A stretch of DNA of 64,000 nucleotides, taken from NCBI GenBank assembly GCA_006384855.1, contig VCJN01001862.1, forward strand, positions 62,001 through 126,000, read 5' to 3'. Made by a program: the position numbers and the translations under genes. The stretch comes from Tetraselmis striata. Taxonomy: Eukaryota > Chlorophyta > Chlorodendrophyceae > Chlorodendrales > Chlorodendraceae. Each line of letters starts with the position of its first letter. Position 1 is the stretch's first letter. The notes under the pieces were generated by a model. It made no database searches. It had not been told where the DNA came from and worked only from the letters and a program-made list of their open reading frames with translations. Below, piece by piece: positions 13,001 through 23,841 of this stretch.

Positions 13001-13258
13001 CGCCAGGCTGGCTCAGTGGTTGCAAACCACTCTGCCCTCTCAGAAGTTGCCCATCCCAATAGCGGTCAGGCATAACTACGCGGTAGACAACTACGCGCTG
13101 GGAATCTCATGGGTTCCTATGTCGTGTCATCAGACTGCCGCCAGTGCATCTGGCCTGGGATACCATCGTCATCATCATCATCAATACTGAAGAAGTACAC
13201 TATACATATATACTACACGCATTGACACCACTAAATCAATGATTACATCGTATTCATG
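10064..13258. other. Long stretch without a supported gene
   Basis: Candidate ORFs such as 12395-13075 (+) and 12613-13059 (-) overlap one another in opposite frames. They have no recognisable domain or matching splice chain. The first part is probably the promoter side of the dehydrogenase gene. A C run sits at about 12594-12608. Sequence around 12700-13050 may be 3' UTR of the gene upstream on the minus strand. Confidence 0.4.
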
Positions 13259-13586
13259 TTATGGTAAAAAAGAAAGGCATCTAGCAAACGATGGCCATGA
13301 GGCAAATATACCGAACGAATATAAATGGTACCAACGTGCACACGTCATATGTCCAGATTGAGGGGTAAAATATTGAACCCCCCCCCCCCCCACTTCACTT
13401 TCCTCACCACAAGCCCCATTTGCTGGGTCATCCATCGAGAGTGAGACACCCAGTATTGCACACCTCAAACAAGGGAACCAGCTGCGCTGCGGAATATCGA
13501 TTGCCCGTATGACACGTTCGCAACGCTGCTGCTGTCCCACATGCATGGTAGCGATGTAATGGCGGGGAGGGGTTGGGGGGACTCGG

Positions 13587-14170
13587 TACCTTCAGCCGGC
13601 CGGTGACCTCCTTCCATGACGCCCGCCCAGTGTCCGGGTTGAAGATTCCCGTGACGGTAGCCTGGCCGTCCGCGTCGGTGGTGGAGCCCTGCAGCACTCC
13701 ATCCTCGCTCAGGATGAGGCTGTATTTGGTGGCCTTGCGCGTGCCACCTTCGTCATAGGTCCCCTCCCACACGACGGGCGCGCTCTGCGCGGTCAGCAAG
13801 CCGCCCACCGTCGAGCGGGGAGGATACTTGGCCGTCGCAGCCTTCGGCCACGCGGGGGGCGCGCCCGCCAGAAAGGCCGCCTCGCCACGGAACATGGCTC
13901 GCAGGTGCCTTGCGCGATACCAGCCTCTCGAGTTGCAGCCGATGACGATCAAGACTAACATCACCGCCCATATGCCGATCACGACAATCGCCACTGGAGA
14001 GCTGCCGTCGCCACCCCCGCTCGTACCGCCTGGGCCTCCTCCGACGCCTCCGCCCCCTCCCCTCCACCTCCCCCACCGCCACCGCCTCCGCCACCGCCAC
14101 CCTTGGCCCCCGCGACAGCCATTGAGGCGCTGAAGATTACCGCCGCGAAGAAGCGGCTGGGCGGATCCAT
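13587..14170 (-). CDS. Putative single-pass membrane or secreted protein with Gly-rich linker
   Basis: Family not recognised. From ATG 14170 the minus strand reads MDPPSRFFAAVIFSASMAVA, a good signal peptide, then a run of Gly. One frame later it continues with SSPVAIVVIGIWAVMLVLIV (a transmembrane segment). A soluble part with WEGTYDEGG, SLILSEDGVLQGSTTDADG and VTGIFNPDTGRASW looks like a small beta-rich domain. The frame change falls within GC-rich Gly codons at 14030-14100 and could be a short intron or a length error. After RLK a GTACCG donor-like site follows at 13587; the next exon and stop are not clear. An alternative without splicing stops at 13428. Confidence 0.4.
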
Positions 14171-14664
14171 CCTCGTTGTCGAGGCCCCCGCGCTTCGGGA
14201 AAATCAAGGTCTCCCAGCGCGGGTTGCAGCGGGCGCTCACATATGTTTCAGTGTCCAGGACGAGATAGATAGGGGTAGTCGCTAGACGGAAATCGCGGCA
14301 GTCAGGTGCTTTATGGGGCGGACGTTGTGGCGACTCGAAGTGAGAGGTAGGCTGAGAGCGTGAGCGTTCTTTGCAGAATTTAAAAGTCTTTGATGCAGGA
14401 GTTCGGGTACTGGGGCCCCTCTGGGGCTATCAAGTGCGGCTACCGGAGTGTGCGGGCATCCTAGGCCGGCCGGCGGTTTGAAGCGTCGCCCCGCCTCGCT
14501 CGGGCACGCTGGGCACATGTGGGGTGCCTCAGTACCAACACCGGCCGGCCAACCAATAACGGATCGGCACCTGAACTGCGTGATGATCTCCCGATGATCT
14601 ATTGATCATAACCGGAGTAGGATTATCATCCGACCCAGGTACCGTTAACGCTGGATGCACCGGT
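14171..14664. other. Intergenic between the membrane-protein gene and copy A element
   Basis: No coding or RNA signal seen. Likely the 5' flank of the minus-strand gene starting at 14170, followed by the outer edge of the mobile element. Confidence 0.35.
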
Positions 14665-15079
14665 AGTTTAAAGTTGAATGTGGTTTCGCCAAAAAGGTCG
14701 CGCAGGCTTTTTACACTGCAGTAAGGATTAACAAGAGCCGAAATTGCCAAATTGGCAGAGGTGTAGTGAAAGCGTCGTGGAGGGATAACCGAGTCGGGGA
14801 GGGCGTGTGTATGAACACAGCGAAACTGGAAAAATGGCAGACCCAGCTGTCACGGCTGCTTTTATGTCTACTCGTGCTGCACACGAAGGAGCGTAGCGAC
14901 GGGTAAACCTGTACCACTTACGTGGGACTTACGGGGGAGTAACCCGTACCATTTTGCAGCACATGTAGCCAAAAAGCGGTTAGGAGAGCTAGAAACCCCG
15001 CCATAAACTAGTTTAGAACATTTATTCAAGTTGAGTCTGGTTTTGCTAGTAAAGACGAGCGAACGAAGAGAGCGACAGT

Positions 15080-16250
15080 GAGATCGACGAAGCATGGGTA
15101 GCGCAAGATCACGGAGGGGGCACCGGAAGGGCCACCTATTGCATCGGAGTCGGTTGAACTTGGAAATGACAAAGGGGCGCGATGTGGCCGAAGAAGAACC
15201 ACGCGCCAAGTGAAGAGAGGACGTTGGGGTCGAGGTAGTCCAGGGCGACGTCGGAGTTCGTCGTCCACCCGCCTTACACGCGGGTGTGGGACAACTACGT
15301 GACTCCGATGGATTTCGTAGCAAATAATAAGGCTACACCTTAAAAGGCGTGCCAAGATGTGGGAGGTCCATGAAATGCCGGCAGGACCGCAGGAAGGGCA
15401 ACACTGACGAGAGGAATGGCCGTAGTGTGGAGCCAGTCCGTCATTGTAGCGGCAGTCTACGACTTGCAATGCTCGCTAGGGTTGACCGCCCCAAAGTTAG
15501 TCTCGGCCAAGGCAACGTGCCCCTAGGAGCCGACTGGACGTTGTCGATGCAGTGATACATGAGACGGGCGACGCGAGGGTGCTCCTTAGCGGGGAGGAGC
15601 AGGAGACGCAAGTCCTCGGGTCGGACCGCGCCGGCCGGCGCGGCCCTTCTCGCGGTACACATGTAGGATAATGTTGTGCGGTCAACGTGCAGGTCCCGCA
15701 CTCGGACACGCTAATAAGCCCCCGGGCGTAAAACATGAAGTTATTAGCGACCACGGCCACGAGCGAGGGACCGGAAGTCGTACATATACTCGGGGGGGGG
15801 GGGGGGGGGGGGGGGGGGAGCAGAAACAATTAGCTCGGCAAGTTCCACGAAGGAGTAAGCTACATCGGCAGGCATTGAGACTCGCAAAGCGACAGCGTCC
15901 ATGCAGCGTTGCCTCAGAGGGAGGATGCGACTCGCGGCGGTGCTGAGGTGCATGCCGACCTTAGCGATGGGGTCGATGTTGTGCAGTTCGAAGAACATGT
16001 TGATGGCCGACATATGTAGGGCTGCAACGACTTAGCCCCAGTGTGACCCCGCTCACCGATCCATGAGACGTGCCGAACGACAGTAGCAGTACTCGCCTAT
16101 AGCGAGCTTATGTTTTCCGAATCGTGGCACAACTCGCGAACTGAGACAAGTTACGGGAGTAGCTCCGTAGAGTCTGGTCAATGAGGGAGTTGAAGAGGAG
16201 GTCGAGTGCGCGCTGGCCCAGCTCGTCAGAACCAAACGCCTCATGGAGAC
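15080..16250 (-). pseudogene. Tyrosine recombinase relic (copy A)
   Basis: Broken reading frame related to the recombinase of copy C (50267-51376). Minus-strand pieces include MSAINMFFELHNIDPIAK (about 16010), LRVSMPADVAYSFVELAELI, NFMFYARGL, and near the 3' end DVALDYLDPN and WFFFGHIAPLCHF, the box around the presumed Tyr nucleophile. Frames change at least twice, and a poly-C run (minus strand) at 15821-15790 interrupts it. It cannot encode a working enzyme as read. Confidence 0.7.
15790..15819. repeat. Long poly-G run
   Basis: About 28 uninterrupted G on the plus strand, inserted in the recombinase relic of copy A. The equivalent place in copy C has no such run. Confidence 0.85.
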
Positions 16251-16606
16251 GTGCCCGAAGGGAAGCTATTCTGGGTCAGATGTCTCGGGCTCGTTAATAC
16301 GTAAGTGCGTCGCTTGAACGACTCGGTGACATGGGGTCGGGCCATCCTGACAGAATAATCGGCGGCGTCCATCAAGTTGCCAGCAGTGGAACGGAAAGGC
16401 GGGTAAGACTGGGCACCAGTACGGGTTCGCGGGGCAAGCAACTCAGGTATAGGAAGGCCGCCCCGCGCGCCCGTCGCGCTCTTAGTGCGCGTCTCGCGCG
16501 AAACGTACACGCACGAATGACACAAGTCAACGTTTCCCGCGGTAACTGAGCGTTTTTCAATTGCCTTGGATGTAGCTGTACGCAGCTTGCGAAGTACAGC
16601 TGGAGA

Positions 16607-16662
16607 CCGGCATTTGAAAATGCCGGTTTTCCGTGCCGTAGCCCGCCGCATAAAATGCGGCG
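16607..16662. repeat. Two adjacent perfect hairpins
   Basis: 16607-16626 is a perfect 9-bp stem with a 2-base loop (CCGGCATTT / AAATGCCGG). 16644-16662 is a perfect 8-bp stem with loop AAA (CGCCGCAT / ATGCGGCG). They sit between copy A and the gag relic that begins near 16870. Confidence 0.75.
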
Positions 16663-16786
16663 GCTGTTAGTATGATTGCTCGTTCTCTCGTCGTGCTTAC
16701 CGGCGCTCTGATTTACGTATGTTCTGCTGATATGTCACGAATCTAAGCACCATATGTCCCTCTTCCACCGCTTGCTGCTACATGCA

Positions 16787-16862
16787 GCCATCGTCTTACT
16801 TGTAACCCTATGCCATCGTCTTACTTGTAACCCCATGCCATCGTCTTACTTGTAACCCCATG
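16787..16862. repeat. 25-bp direct repeat, three units
   Basis: GCCATCGTCTTACTTGTAAC plus CCCAT (or CCTAT) is repeated three times head to tail without spacers, just ahead of the gag relic. Confidence 0.9.
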
Positions 16863-16871
16863 CATCTATGT

Positions 16872-17983
16872 TGGGAACAACGATCACGAGGCTGGCCCTT
16901 CGGAGGGTCCGTCTCCGTTTGATAGGCGCGTCACTCAATTAGAGGACGCTATCAAGCAGGCTTCTCGCGACATCAAATCTGCTGAGGAGCTGTTTCTCTC
17001 TATTGAAGTAGAGAGATCTCGTGAGCACTACCGCATGCTCATCGATAATTACACCGCCCGAAGGACTGCTCTGGAGGCGCAGCTCGATGCTTTTATTCTC
17101 AGGGGCGAGGAAGCCAGCAGAATTCCGGAGGGAGCCAAAGGCAAGGCGGAGGCTCCTTCTGCTCCTTCTTCGCGTCGCTATTAACGCGCTCGGCGCAGAG
17201 CGGAGGACGACGACTCTGACGCCGACGACGACGAGTTCGGCAACGACTCTAAGCTGCTTCCTCGGGAGCTTCCCCAGCCTCCTTGAGGTTTCAAGGAGAA
17301 GCTCACTGGTAAAACTCGCGCTATCAGTACCCAACAGGAAGTTTCAGTTTATGGCGCTCGTCTTTTATATTACTTGGCAGCTATATGATACTATGATCCA
17401 AGTATACCCCGATATGAAGAAGGAGGTTCCCGCCAAGCGCCCCGTCCCAGTAAAGGAGATGAAGTCGTCCACTTCAGAGTGGACTGTACCTCGCTTTCTT
17501 AGGAATCTGCTTCGTACCACATACGAAGAAGCTATGATTCTGTGCCTCCGGCACAAGTTTTCCTCCGATACTGCCGACATGTATCGTGGAGGTGATATCT
17601 GCGGCCCGGATATGACTCTGTCCCCCAAAGAAAGAGCTCGTAAATCTATGAAGCTGACGAAGCCCTCTTATAGTATGGCGGAACAGGCTTCCACCAACAT
17701 TGGAGGAGGTGGTCGTGGCGGTGGTGGTGGCCATGGTTACGACGGCAAGTGTAGTGGCCGTGGTGGCGGCGGCGGTAATCGTTTTGGAGGCCGTGGTTAT
17801 TACAATGGTTTCGATCCCCTTGCTATGGCTTCAGTCATGGCCGGCAAATTATTGGCGCAACAAAATAACCATTCTGTTTTTAATTATAGCTTCTGGTGGT
17901 CGTGTTATCGGCCCTTGCGATGGTTGTGGCGCGTTTGGCCACTTGAAGCATCACTGCCCGAATGCCAAGAAGGGCTGATCTGA
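16872..17983 (+). pseudogene. gag relic of a DIRS-type retroelement
   Basis: A retroelement nucleocapsid-like gene broken by stops and frame changes. The first frame reads an acidic coiled-coil-like part (RRVTQLEDAIKQASRDIKSA, SREHYRMLIDNYTARR) up to a TAA near 17182 and a TGA near 17283. The second frame (from about 17390) has VPRFLRNLLRTTYEEAMILC and a long Gly/Arg-rich stretch (GGGGRGGGGGHGYDG). The third frame ends with a CCHC zinc knuckle, CDGCGAFGHLKHHC (near 17920-17965). Coiled coil, RG-rich tail and knuckle in this order are what gag proteins show. It probably belonged with the reverse transcriptase at 23.8 kb, about 6 kb away, if the stretch between is inserted DNA. That link is inference. 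Confidence 0.65.
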
Positions 17984-18825
17984 TGTACATCTCCGGATGT
18001 GTACACGGCTTCCTACAGCATGTACTTGTTACTTCTCTGTGATAATGCACCTGTGCATTGGTCCTTTGGGATCTGAGACTGTCCATGCAGCTCTCTTTGT
18101 AATTTTATCTCTTTGGTTCTAGCTATGGTTGATAGCTTCCTGAAGCTTTTGGAATATACATTTGCTGTCCGTTCAGCATTTGGTTAGTAAGAAACACACC
18201 GGTTCGCGTAGGTACTCGTTTCTGAAGACCGTAAACGGGTCTCAAATCCGAGATGTGTAGCTGGCAACGCTTTTTGGCTACGTGGCACGCGCTACGTGCG
18301 TAATATTAGCACGTGACCGCTCGCGCTCCTCCCTCATCATCCCGCCGCCAGCCCCATCCCTGCCCGCGACACACAAGACGAGGCACTTGAACGCCACCAT
18401 ATGCCTACGTTAGCGCGCTGCTACCGCGGTATGCGCGTGATGGTGCCGGTCGGTGTGTTCGATTGGCATCGGTGGGGCGGGATGGGTTGGCGAGACGGGT
18501 GGTCACGTGGGCTCTGAGTTTTCATCAAATGACGTTATATTTGACTGTATCAGCCGGATACTAATCACTATTCGCACTCGTTTCGATAGTTGCATCTCAG
18601 GATTGTGACCCCGCTATACACAGCTTAAACCCCGGGAGGATTTCATTTTGCGAGTACCCGGGGAACCGGTGTGAATGCCTCTCATGCTGGCTGACTGTGA
18701 TTCAGCTTTTCTTCGCTACTGTCTCTCTATGTCCTTTGGCTATGATGCCTATTTGATTTGCGCTTATTTTCATTTGTATCGCCGATATGATTCATTTCTT
18801 CAGCATATTTAGCTTGAGCATATTT
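17984..18825. other. Non-coding stretch after the gag relic
   Basis: T-rich plus-strand sequence without a supported ORF; probably retroelement 3' sequence followed by unrelated DNA. Poly-G/C runs are absent, unlike the gene-bearing parts of the window. Confidence 0.35.
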
Positions 18826-19560
18826 ATCCAACGAAGCGTCGATTTTTCGGCGGTGAGCTTTGTTGCCGTACGGGTACCCGTATAGTGCAGCGGATCGGGC
18901 CTATAGGTGCATGACTAAAGCGCTTATCTACTGGCATGTACTACTAAGTACTATAATCCACCCACCCACCCGCCCACCCGCCCACCCGACCACCCGCCCA
19001 CGGTCCTTAATTACACAGCCGTCCGATTACGATCTCACGGTTGGGAGGTGCTGGTACTGGTACTCGCTACTCGCTGCTGGTAACGGAAAAAAACTCTGGT
19101 AGCGACTGCTCCAAAGCGCTGGCAATGCGAACGCTCGCTGCTGGTAATCCTAGTACTGGTACTCGCTACTCGCTGCTGGTACTGCTGGTACTGGTGTGAA
19201 TTACAAAAGGGCAATTCCCCAGAACTGCTGGTTTTTTTTCGCCCCCGGGATAGGACTGGCACCAGTGAAACCCTTGCAGCGTCTCTACGACAACCGTTTA
19301 GGCAGCAATCCAGAACTGCTGGTACTGGTACTCGCTACTCGCTGCTGGTAATAGAAAAAAAAACTCTGGTACTTCAAAGCGTTGGCAAATAATAATGCAA
19401 ACGCTCGCTGCTGGTACTTCAAAGCGCTGGCAATGCAATTCATGGAACTGTAGGCCAGTGATATAGAACCCGTTGTTTTAAAATTTTCTGAAAAATCGAC
19501 GCATCGCTGATTCAACTGTCAAGTTACTTCATATAATTATGTCTCTTGGAGCTTTGTATA
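18826..19560 (+). mobile_element. Dispersed repeat, copy 1, with inverted ends
   Basis: The left end carries CGAAGCGTCGATTTTTCGGC and the right end, near 19488-19512, carries its inverted match GAAAAATCGACGCATCGCTG. Inside are CCCA-type repeats (18957-19003), then several copies of CTGCTGGTACTGGTACTCGC up to 19440. An inverted relative lies at 59720-60139. No ORF. The form suggests a non-autonomous DNA transposon; no transposase is in the window. Confidence 0.6.
19232..19312 (-). repeat. A-tailed dispersed repeat end, inside the copy 1 repeat
   Basis: Minus-strand sequence GTCGTAGAGACGCTGCAAGG, then GTTTCACTG, CCAGTCCTATCCCGGGGG and GCGAAAAAAAA. It matches 38692-38769 on the plus strand almost throughout and the short fragment at 4636-4672. 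Confidence 0.7.
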
Positions 19561-20480
19561 CTCATTTCTTTGTCAGATTTCCTTTGTGATATCTTTTAGT
19601 CTTTGAATTTCAAATTCGATTTTGAATTTTGTATTCTTCTCTCACTCCAAGCAGTGCACAGCGATTCCTCGTATTCTCCGCGCCTCTTCGCGCGACTTTA
19701 ATTTCATCAGAGGCTAGAGTACTAGTACTTAACAATACATCGTGTGTACCAGTAAATACTCGGAGTAAATAATATATCTACCGGTACTGCACCCTCATTC
19801 CCCGGGCGTTTCGTTACCATACCGATTATCTGCGCTGGTCCATCACTGCGACGCTCCAGTACGCGCTACAGTGATGTACGCCAGCTCAGCGCCCGCCGGT
19901 AATATCGACTATGATTTTGACCGGGGACGCGTTTCGTGTACGCGTACAGATGACTGTACCTGGCCGTGGTTTTGATGCAGCCACAGCACTCGCGGATAAC
20001 AAAGACTACGAGGTTTTTCCGGGGCTGCGTGTCTGCCTCCGAGACTACTGGTCCATTGTTGACCGATATTTTCATACCGGTGCAGCTCGTGGTCCGGAGC
20101 GGGGAGTCACAGGTCGAAAAAAATACCGGATAAGACGACGATTACGGCAGTTTAGTAGCAGCGCAGCAGCTACTGGCCGCCACAACATCTGCGACGCCCT
20201 GTAGTAACCAGTGTCGGCAACTCACTGCAACACCACCTCCCGCGCGTGAACCCCCGAGCGACCACCTACTAGCCCCGTACCCTGAGCCAACCACGCGATG
20301 GTCGGCATCCTCAAGCATCGTCGGCAGGTAGCGAAAGCTGATGCAGCGACAAAGCAAGCGTTTTATGTCGTTTTCGCTACTTTTGTTGTCGGCGCCATCC
20401 TGCCGCAGTTCCGCCCCCGGAAAAATTGTAGAAAGCTACCATATTGCTGATTTGTTATTTGCTGTTTATGTGCACCACAG
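19561..20480. other. Non-coding stretch
   Basis: No supported gene. Short ORFs at 19866-20357 overlap in both strands. A spliced 5' exon of the gene that follows may lie here but cannot be picked. Confidence 0.3.
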
Positions 20481-21522
20481 ATTGAGCAATGGTTCTACAA
20501 CAGGTATGGCATCATCCTCAGCAGCCAGGTGTCTATCACAGGCGCCTCGGCAGACAAGCCTGTCACCAGCAAGTCAAGATCCAAGCCCGATGACAGCGGG
20601 GAAACCTGTTGGCCTGGGAAGACATGTGATGCTTTGCTGCAGCACTGCGACGACCTGCTTGAGCGCGTTTACCAGCCGGAGAAGCATCCCCACCTGGAGC
20701 AGCAGTACCGGCGGGCGCTGAGATTGTGGCATGTATTTGCACTGTGGTACATGGTTGCCACAATTGGCTGCAATGACCACGACAGCACAGCAGACCGCCA
20801 AACACATGGTAAGCATGCCCACCCTTGTTTATATTTATTATGGCATGCCAAGTTGACATATGGGGGGGTTTAGTCAAGTTTTATAACATCATTTCGGTTT
20901 TACCTGCCCTAGTGATATTTCAAACTGTTGAATGTTTGCATGATTTCTATATATATACGCTGACAACATTTTCACTGAACTCTGTGCAGCCGATGAACTG
21001 CAGACTCTGGCTGACGAGTTCATCCTGGTTTGGCGGCAGATAGCAGGGAACAAAGGCACTGTGTATATGCATGAGATGGTATGCCATGCATACCACACAG
21101 TGCTGGAGTATGGCTTGCTAGCTAAGTTCAGCAGTCAGGGATTTGAGGCAATGCATCAGCTATTAAAGCAGTACTCACACCAACATTCTGATAAGAGTGT
21201 GGCACACACCTGTGGCACGGTCTTAACTAGAATTGTTGTTATGCAGAATCCTGATGTGGTATTGAGTAACACTAAAGGCAAAGTTCATGGTGGTGTGCTG
21301 GAGAGCAAGCAGATTAATCGAGGACATTTGGCCAGCAACCAGCTGGAAAAGAAGCGCAAGTTTCAGCAGGACTGCTTGGGCTGGATGGATGAGATCATGC
21401 ACAAGCATGATGAGAACTGTCCCCCAGCTCTTTTGGTTTCTGAAATGTGTAATACTTCTCATTATTATTATGTCTTGTCCCATGCACCGTCTAACATTCT
21501 CATATGCAGTTGCGCATCCTAG
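20481..21522 (+). CDS. Spliced hypothetical protein, possibly transposon-derived
   Basis: Family not recognised. Two exons join cleanly: 20481-20808 (after acceptor CACCACAG, ending CATG before GTAAGC) and 20990-21522 (after GTGCAG), with a phase-1 junction giving QTHADELQTLADEF. Visible content: IEQWFYNRYGIILSSQ, LLQHCDDLLERVYQPEKHPH, RRALRLWHVFALWYMVATIG, then YMHEMVCHAYHTVLEYGLL, FSSQGFEAMHQLLKQYSHQH and a basic LEKKRKFQQD. Aromatic and His-rich segments of this kind occur in proteins linked to DNA transposons, but I cannot name one. The start codon is not seen, so an upstream exon is needed or the 5' end is lost. It lies between retroelement remains, which favours a mobile-element origin. 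Confidence 0.4.
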
Positions 21523-21895
21523 ATTTTAATTGAGGGTTTCTGTGTGCAAGCGGGCGGGGCGCACTCAGACGCAATAACTTTAAGACGTGTCAGAATGTTC
21601 TTTTACATATTGCATTATAGCATATGCAACATCATTACTATATGATTATGCATATAATTGGAGGAGGCTGTCTGTTTGCTGACACATTGATCGCTGTGTT
21701 AACTTCTATATATTCAGCGCATGGCAACTTCTCAGAAGATAATGGCAGTTGCTATAGTGTCAACTCACCACAGTCACATCAGATCGTGCGGTTGTGCCAT
21801 GCGTCTCCACAGCCGGAAGCAACAATCTTATTAAACAAATGATGCAGTGTCTGGTAACATATTCATGCATCAACACAATAATATGTAAATATCTC
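21523..21895. other. Non-coding stretch
   Basis: AT-richer sequence between the spliced + ORF and the minus-strand hypothetical gene. Nothing supported. Confidence 0.3.
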
Positions 21896-23294
21896 TCAAG
21901 CCGGTGCGCTGAATGCAAACATACAATATGGCATGCACATGAAATGCACCGACATGGATGAGCGCATGAGAACAGAAAAGAATTCAGGTCCTATTATTAC
22001 ACAAAAAATTACACTAAAGTCGTATGCTGCCTCCTCCCCTTGCTGCTGCTGCTGTAGGTAGAGCTCATGCTCTGCCAGCAGCTTCCTGTGAAGCTCTGCT
22101 GTGGCATCTATAACCCGAGCTAGGGGCAGCACCTCGCGCCGCGGCCGCTTCCCACTTGCGCGCGCCAGAATCTCCCAGGGCTCCATGCGACCTGTAATCT
22201 GGCCGCTAAGGTGTGGATGCATAGACCCAACCCAACTAGCCCTCTCTGGCAGGAAACCGGGGTGGGGGTGGGGGTGGGGGTGGGGAGGGGCAGTGAGGAA
22301 GGAGTACACACGCTGACCTAGCACCTGCTGGTAGCGTGCAGGATTCGCCAGCGCCGCCCGCTGGGCCTCTGTCAGCTCCATGCCATGTACACTGAGGAGG
22401 TGGGTCAGATAGGCAAGATGGTAAAGTCACATACAGTCATGAGGTCAGGGCCAGGCAGGCGGTGGGCTCACCACGTGGTTAGCAAAGGCGGGCAGGACTG
22501 GGACGCGGATGTAGTCCAGCTTGGACAGGTCGCCGTCGGGGGGGTTGTGGTCCAGCCAGACAGGCGTGAGGCCCATCTGCAGCTGGTCGCCCTCTGGCCG
22601 ATAGATACCGGTGCGGAACTTCCACCGCACCTTCCCCAGGTCTCCGACTTGCTGGATCCAGGTGCCTACTAGGGGGCCGAGGATCTGTATCACGTCGCCG
22701 GTCCGGGGCACGCGACGGAACTGGTCCTGCCCAAATTCCGCATCGATTGACTGGAACTACGCCACCCCCGCTATCTGTCTGCACAGCCACACACATAGAC
22801 CGTGACACGATAAGACAGAGGGTGGGCTATCCTGCGTCTAGTCAGGCCCGGGGCGCTACTGGCGGGGGGATTTCTTACCTAGGGAGGAAAAAGGTGGCGG
22901 AGAAGGTCTTGTGGTTGATGACATGGCCCTCGCTGCCCCTCTTGACGTGATGCTTCCACACGGGCCGCCCCTTGAAGTACGCCCCCCGCCACGGCTCAGC
23001 GACCAGCTCCGCCCTACTGGCCTCCGCCCACGCCGAGTACATCCGGCACAGCTCAAAGAACGCGTCGAACTGTATACCCGGTACGGTTGCTTCGGCTGAT
23101 AGGTTCGGAATTACGCGGGTCGCCCGAGAGTCGAGAGTCGCCCTCCACAGGGTAAGGGAGGTCAGTCGCGCGAAATGCTCCGGTCCCACGGTGACCCACG
23201 GCTGACCCCCCCGAAACGTGCGCCACTGCTGCCCTGGCTCCATAGGACCGAGCGATAGCACATGTGGCTGGGAAGGGGGCTGAGTCATCTTCAC
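21896..23294 (-). CDS. Hypothetical protein, at least three exons, frame joints unclear
   Basis: Family not recognised. The minus-strand ATG at 23294 opens MKMTQPPSQPHVLSLGPM and runs to a GTAAGA donor at 22878. It contains FRGGQPWVTVGPEHFARL, FFELCRMYSAWAEASRAEL and WRGAYFKGRPVWKHHV. A second exon (22750-22472, ending at a GTGAGC donor) has VIQILGPLVGTWIQQVGDLG and WKFRTGIYRPEGDQLQMGL. A third (from about 22390) has GMELTEAQRAALANPARY, a PHPHPHPH run encoded by (GGGGGT)n on the plus strand, then an acidic Gln-rich end. Splice sites are good, but the phases across both junctions do not add up. Either a small exon is missed or the gene is decaying. Confidence 0.4.
22259..22288. repeat. (GGGGGT)n run inside a coding exon
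   Basis: Plus-strand GGGGT/GGGGGT units, coding on the minus strand for alternating Pro-His. The G runs could form a quadruplex. Confidence 0.8.
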
Positions 23295-23841
23295 CTATAG
23301 CTGTCAGATGCGCCGGGCGTGGTGGTGGACTGGTGGGGTGTGACTGTGTGTCAGTGACTGCGACCGCCTGCGCTGGCGGCTCGCGAGTACCATTAGCGAC
23401 TTGTAGTCGCTAGTTCCAGCACGACGTCAAAATTATATTGGCATAACGCTTTCGATATTGCGCCCCTCTGCCGGTTGACCCGCGGCATATCGGTGGCATG
23501 AATTTAGTTCACTTTAAATGGCTTTGGCGCGTTAACGATCGGAGGTGCGAAACCCACGGTTGGCTCTCGACTCTTTATTAGTATTAATTCTGCATAAACA
23601 GCATATGCGCATACGGCTAGGTACAGGGTGTCAGTAACATCACTGGCACATAGTACACTGCGGCACGTATACACGAGGCGTACGCGCTGACGTGTAGGGC
23701 ATGTACCATTAGCAGGTACGCGTGGTATCCGAATACTTCCTTAGGTGCGGGGGGGGGCGGGTGACTAACCTGAGCATCGGGTACTCGTAAGGATTATTTA
23801 AGGGCGACGGGCCCCGTACACCTTAGCATTGTCCTCCCTTT
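23295..23841. other. Intergenic, no gene seen
   Basis: Short ORFs only. Poly-G/C run at about 23750. Ends where the retroelement polyprotein relic starts. Confidence 0.35.

Larger units (their letters stand above)
14665..16540 (-). mobile_element. Copy A: gag-less half of a gag-YR element with split repeat ends
   Basis: Minus-strand copy of the element seen complete at 48475-51768. In element order: the gag-YR spacer (about 16540-16400), the recombinase relic (about 16250-15080), then B1 (15046-15026, GCAAAACCAGACTCAACTT), A2 (about 15020-14770) and B2 (about 14700-14665). The A2 part contains AAACTAGTTTATGG and TGCAGCACGAGTAGACATAA, as in copy C. The gag gene and the A1 repeat are missing on the 16.5-kb side. 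Confidence 0.75.

Noticed and set aside
12395-13075. 226-aa ORF and its minus-strand partner at 12613-13059
   Set aside because: Both strands are open over the same GC-rich DNA; no motif, no splice support and no start context to prefer one.
16787-16862. CRISPR-like direct repeats
   Set aside because: Units are contiguous without spacers, only three, and in a eukaryotic retroelement setting.
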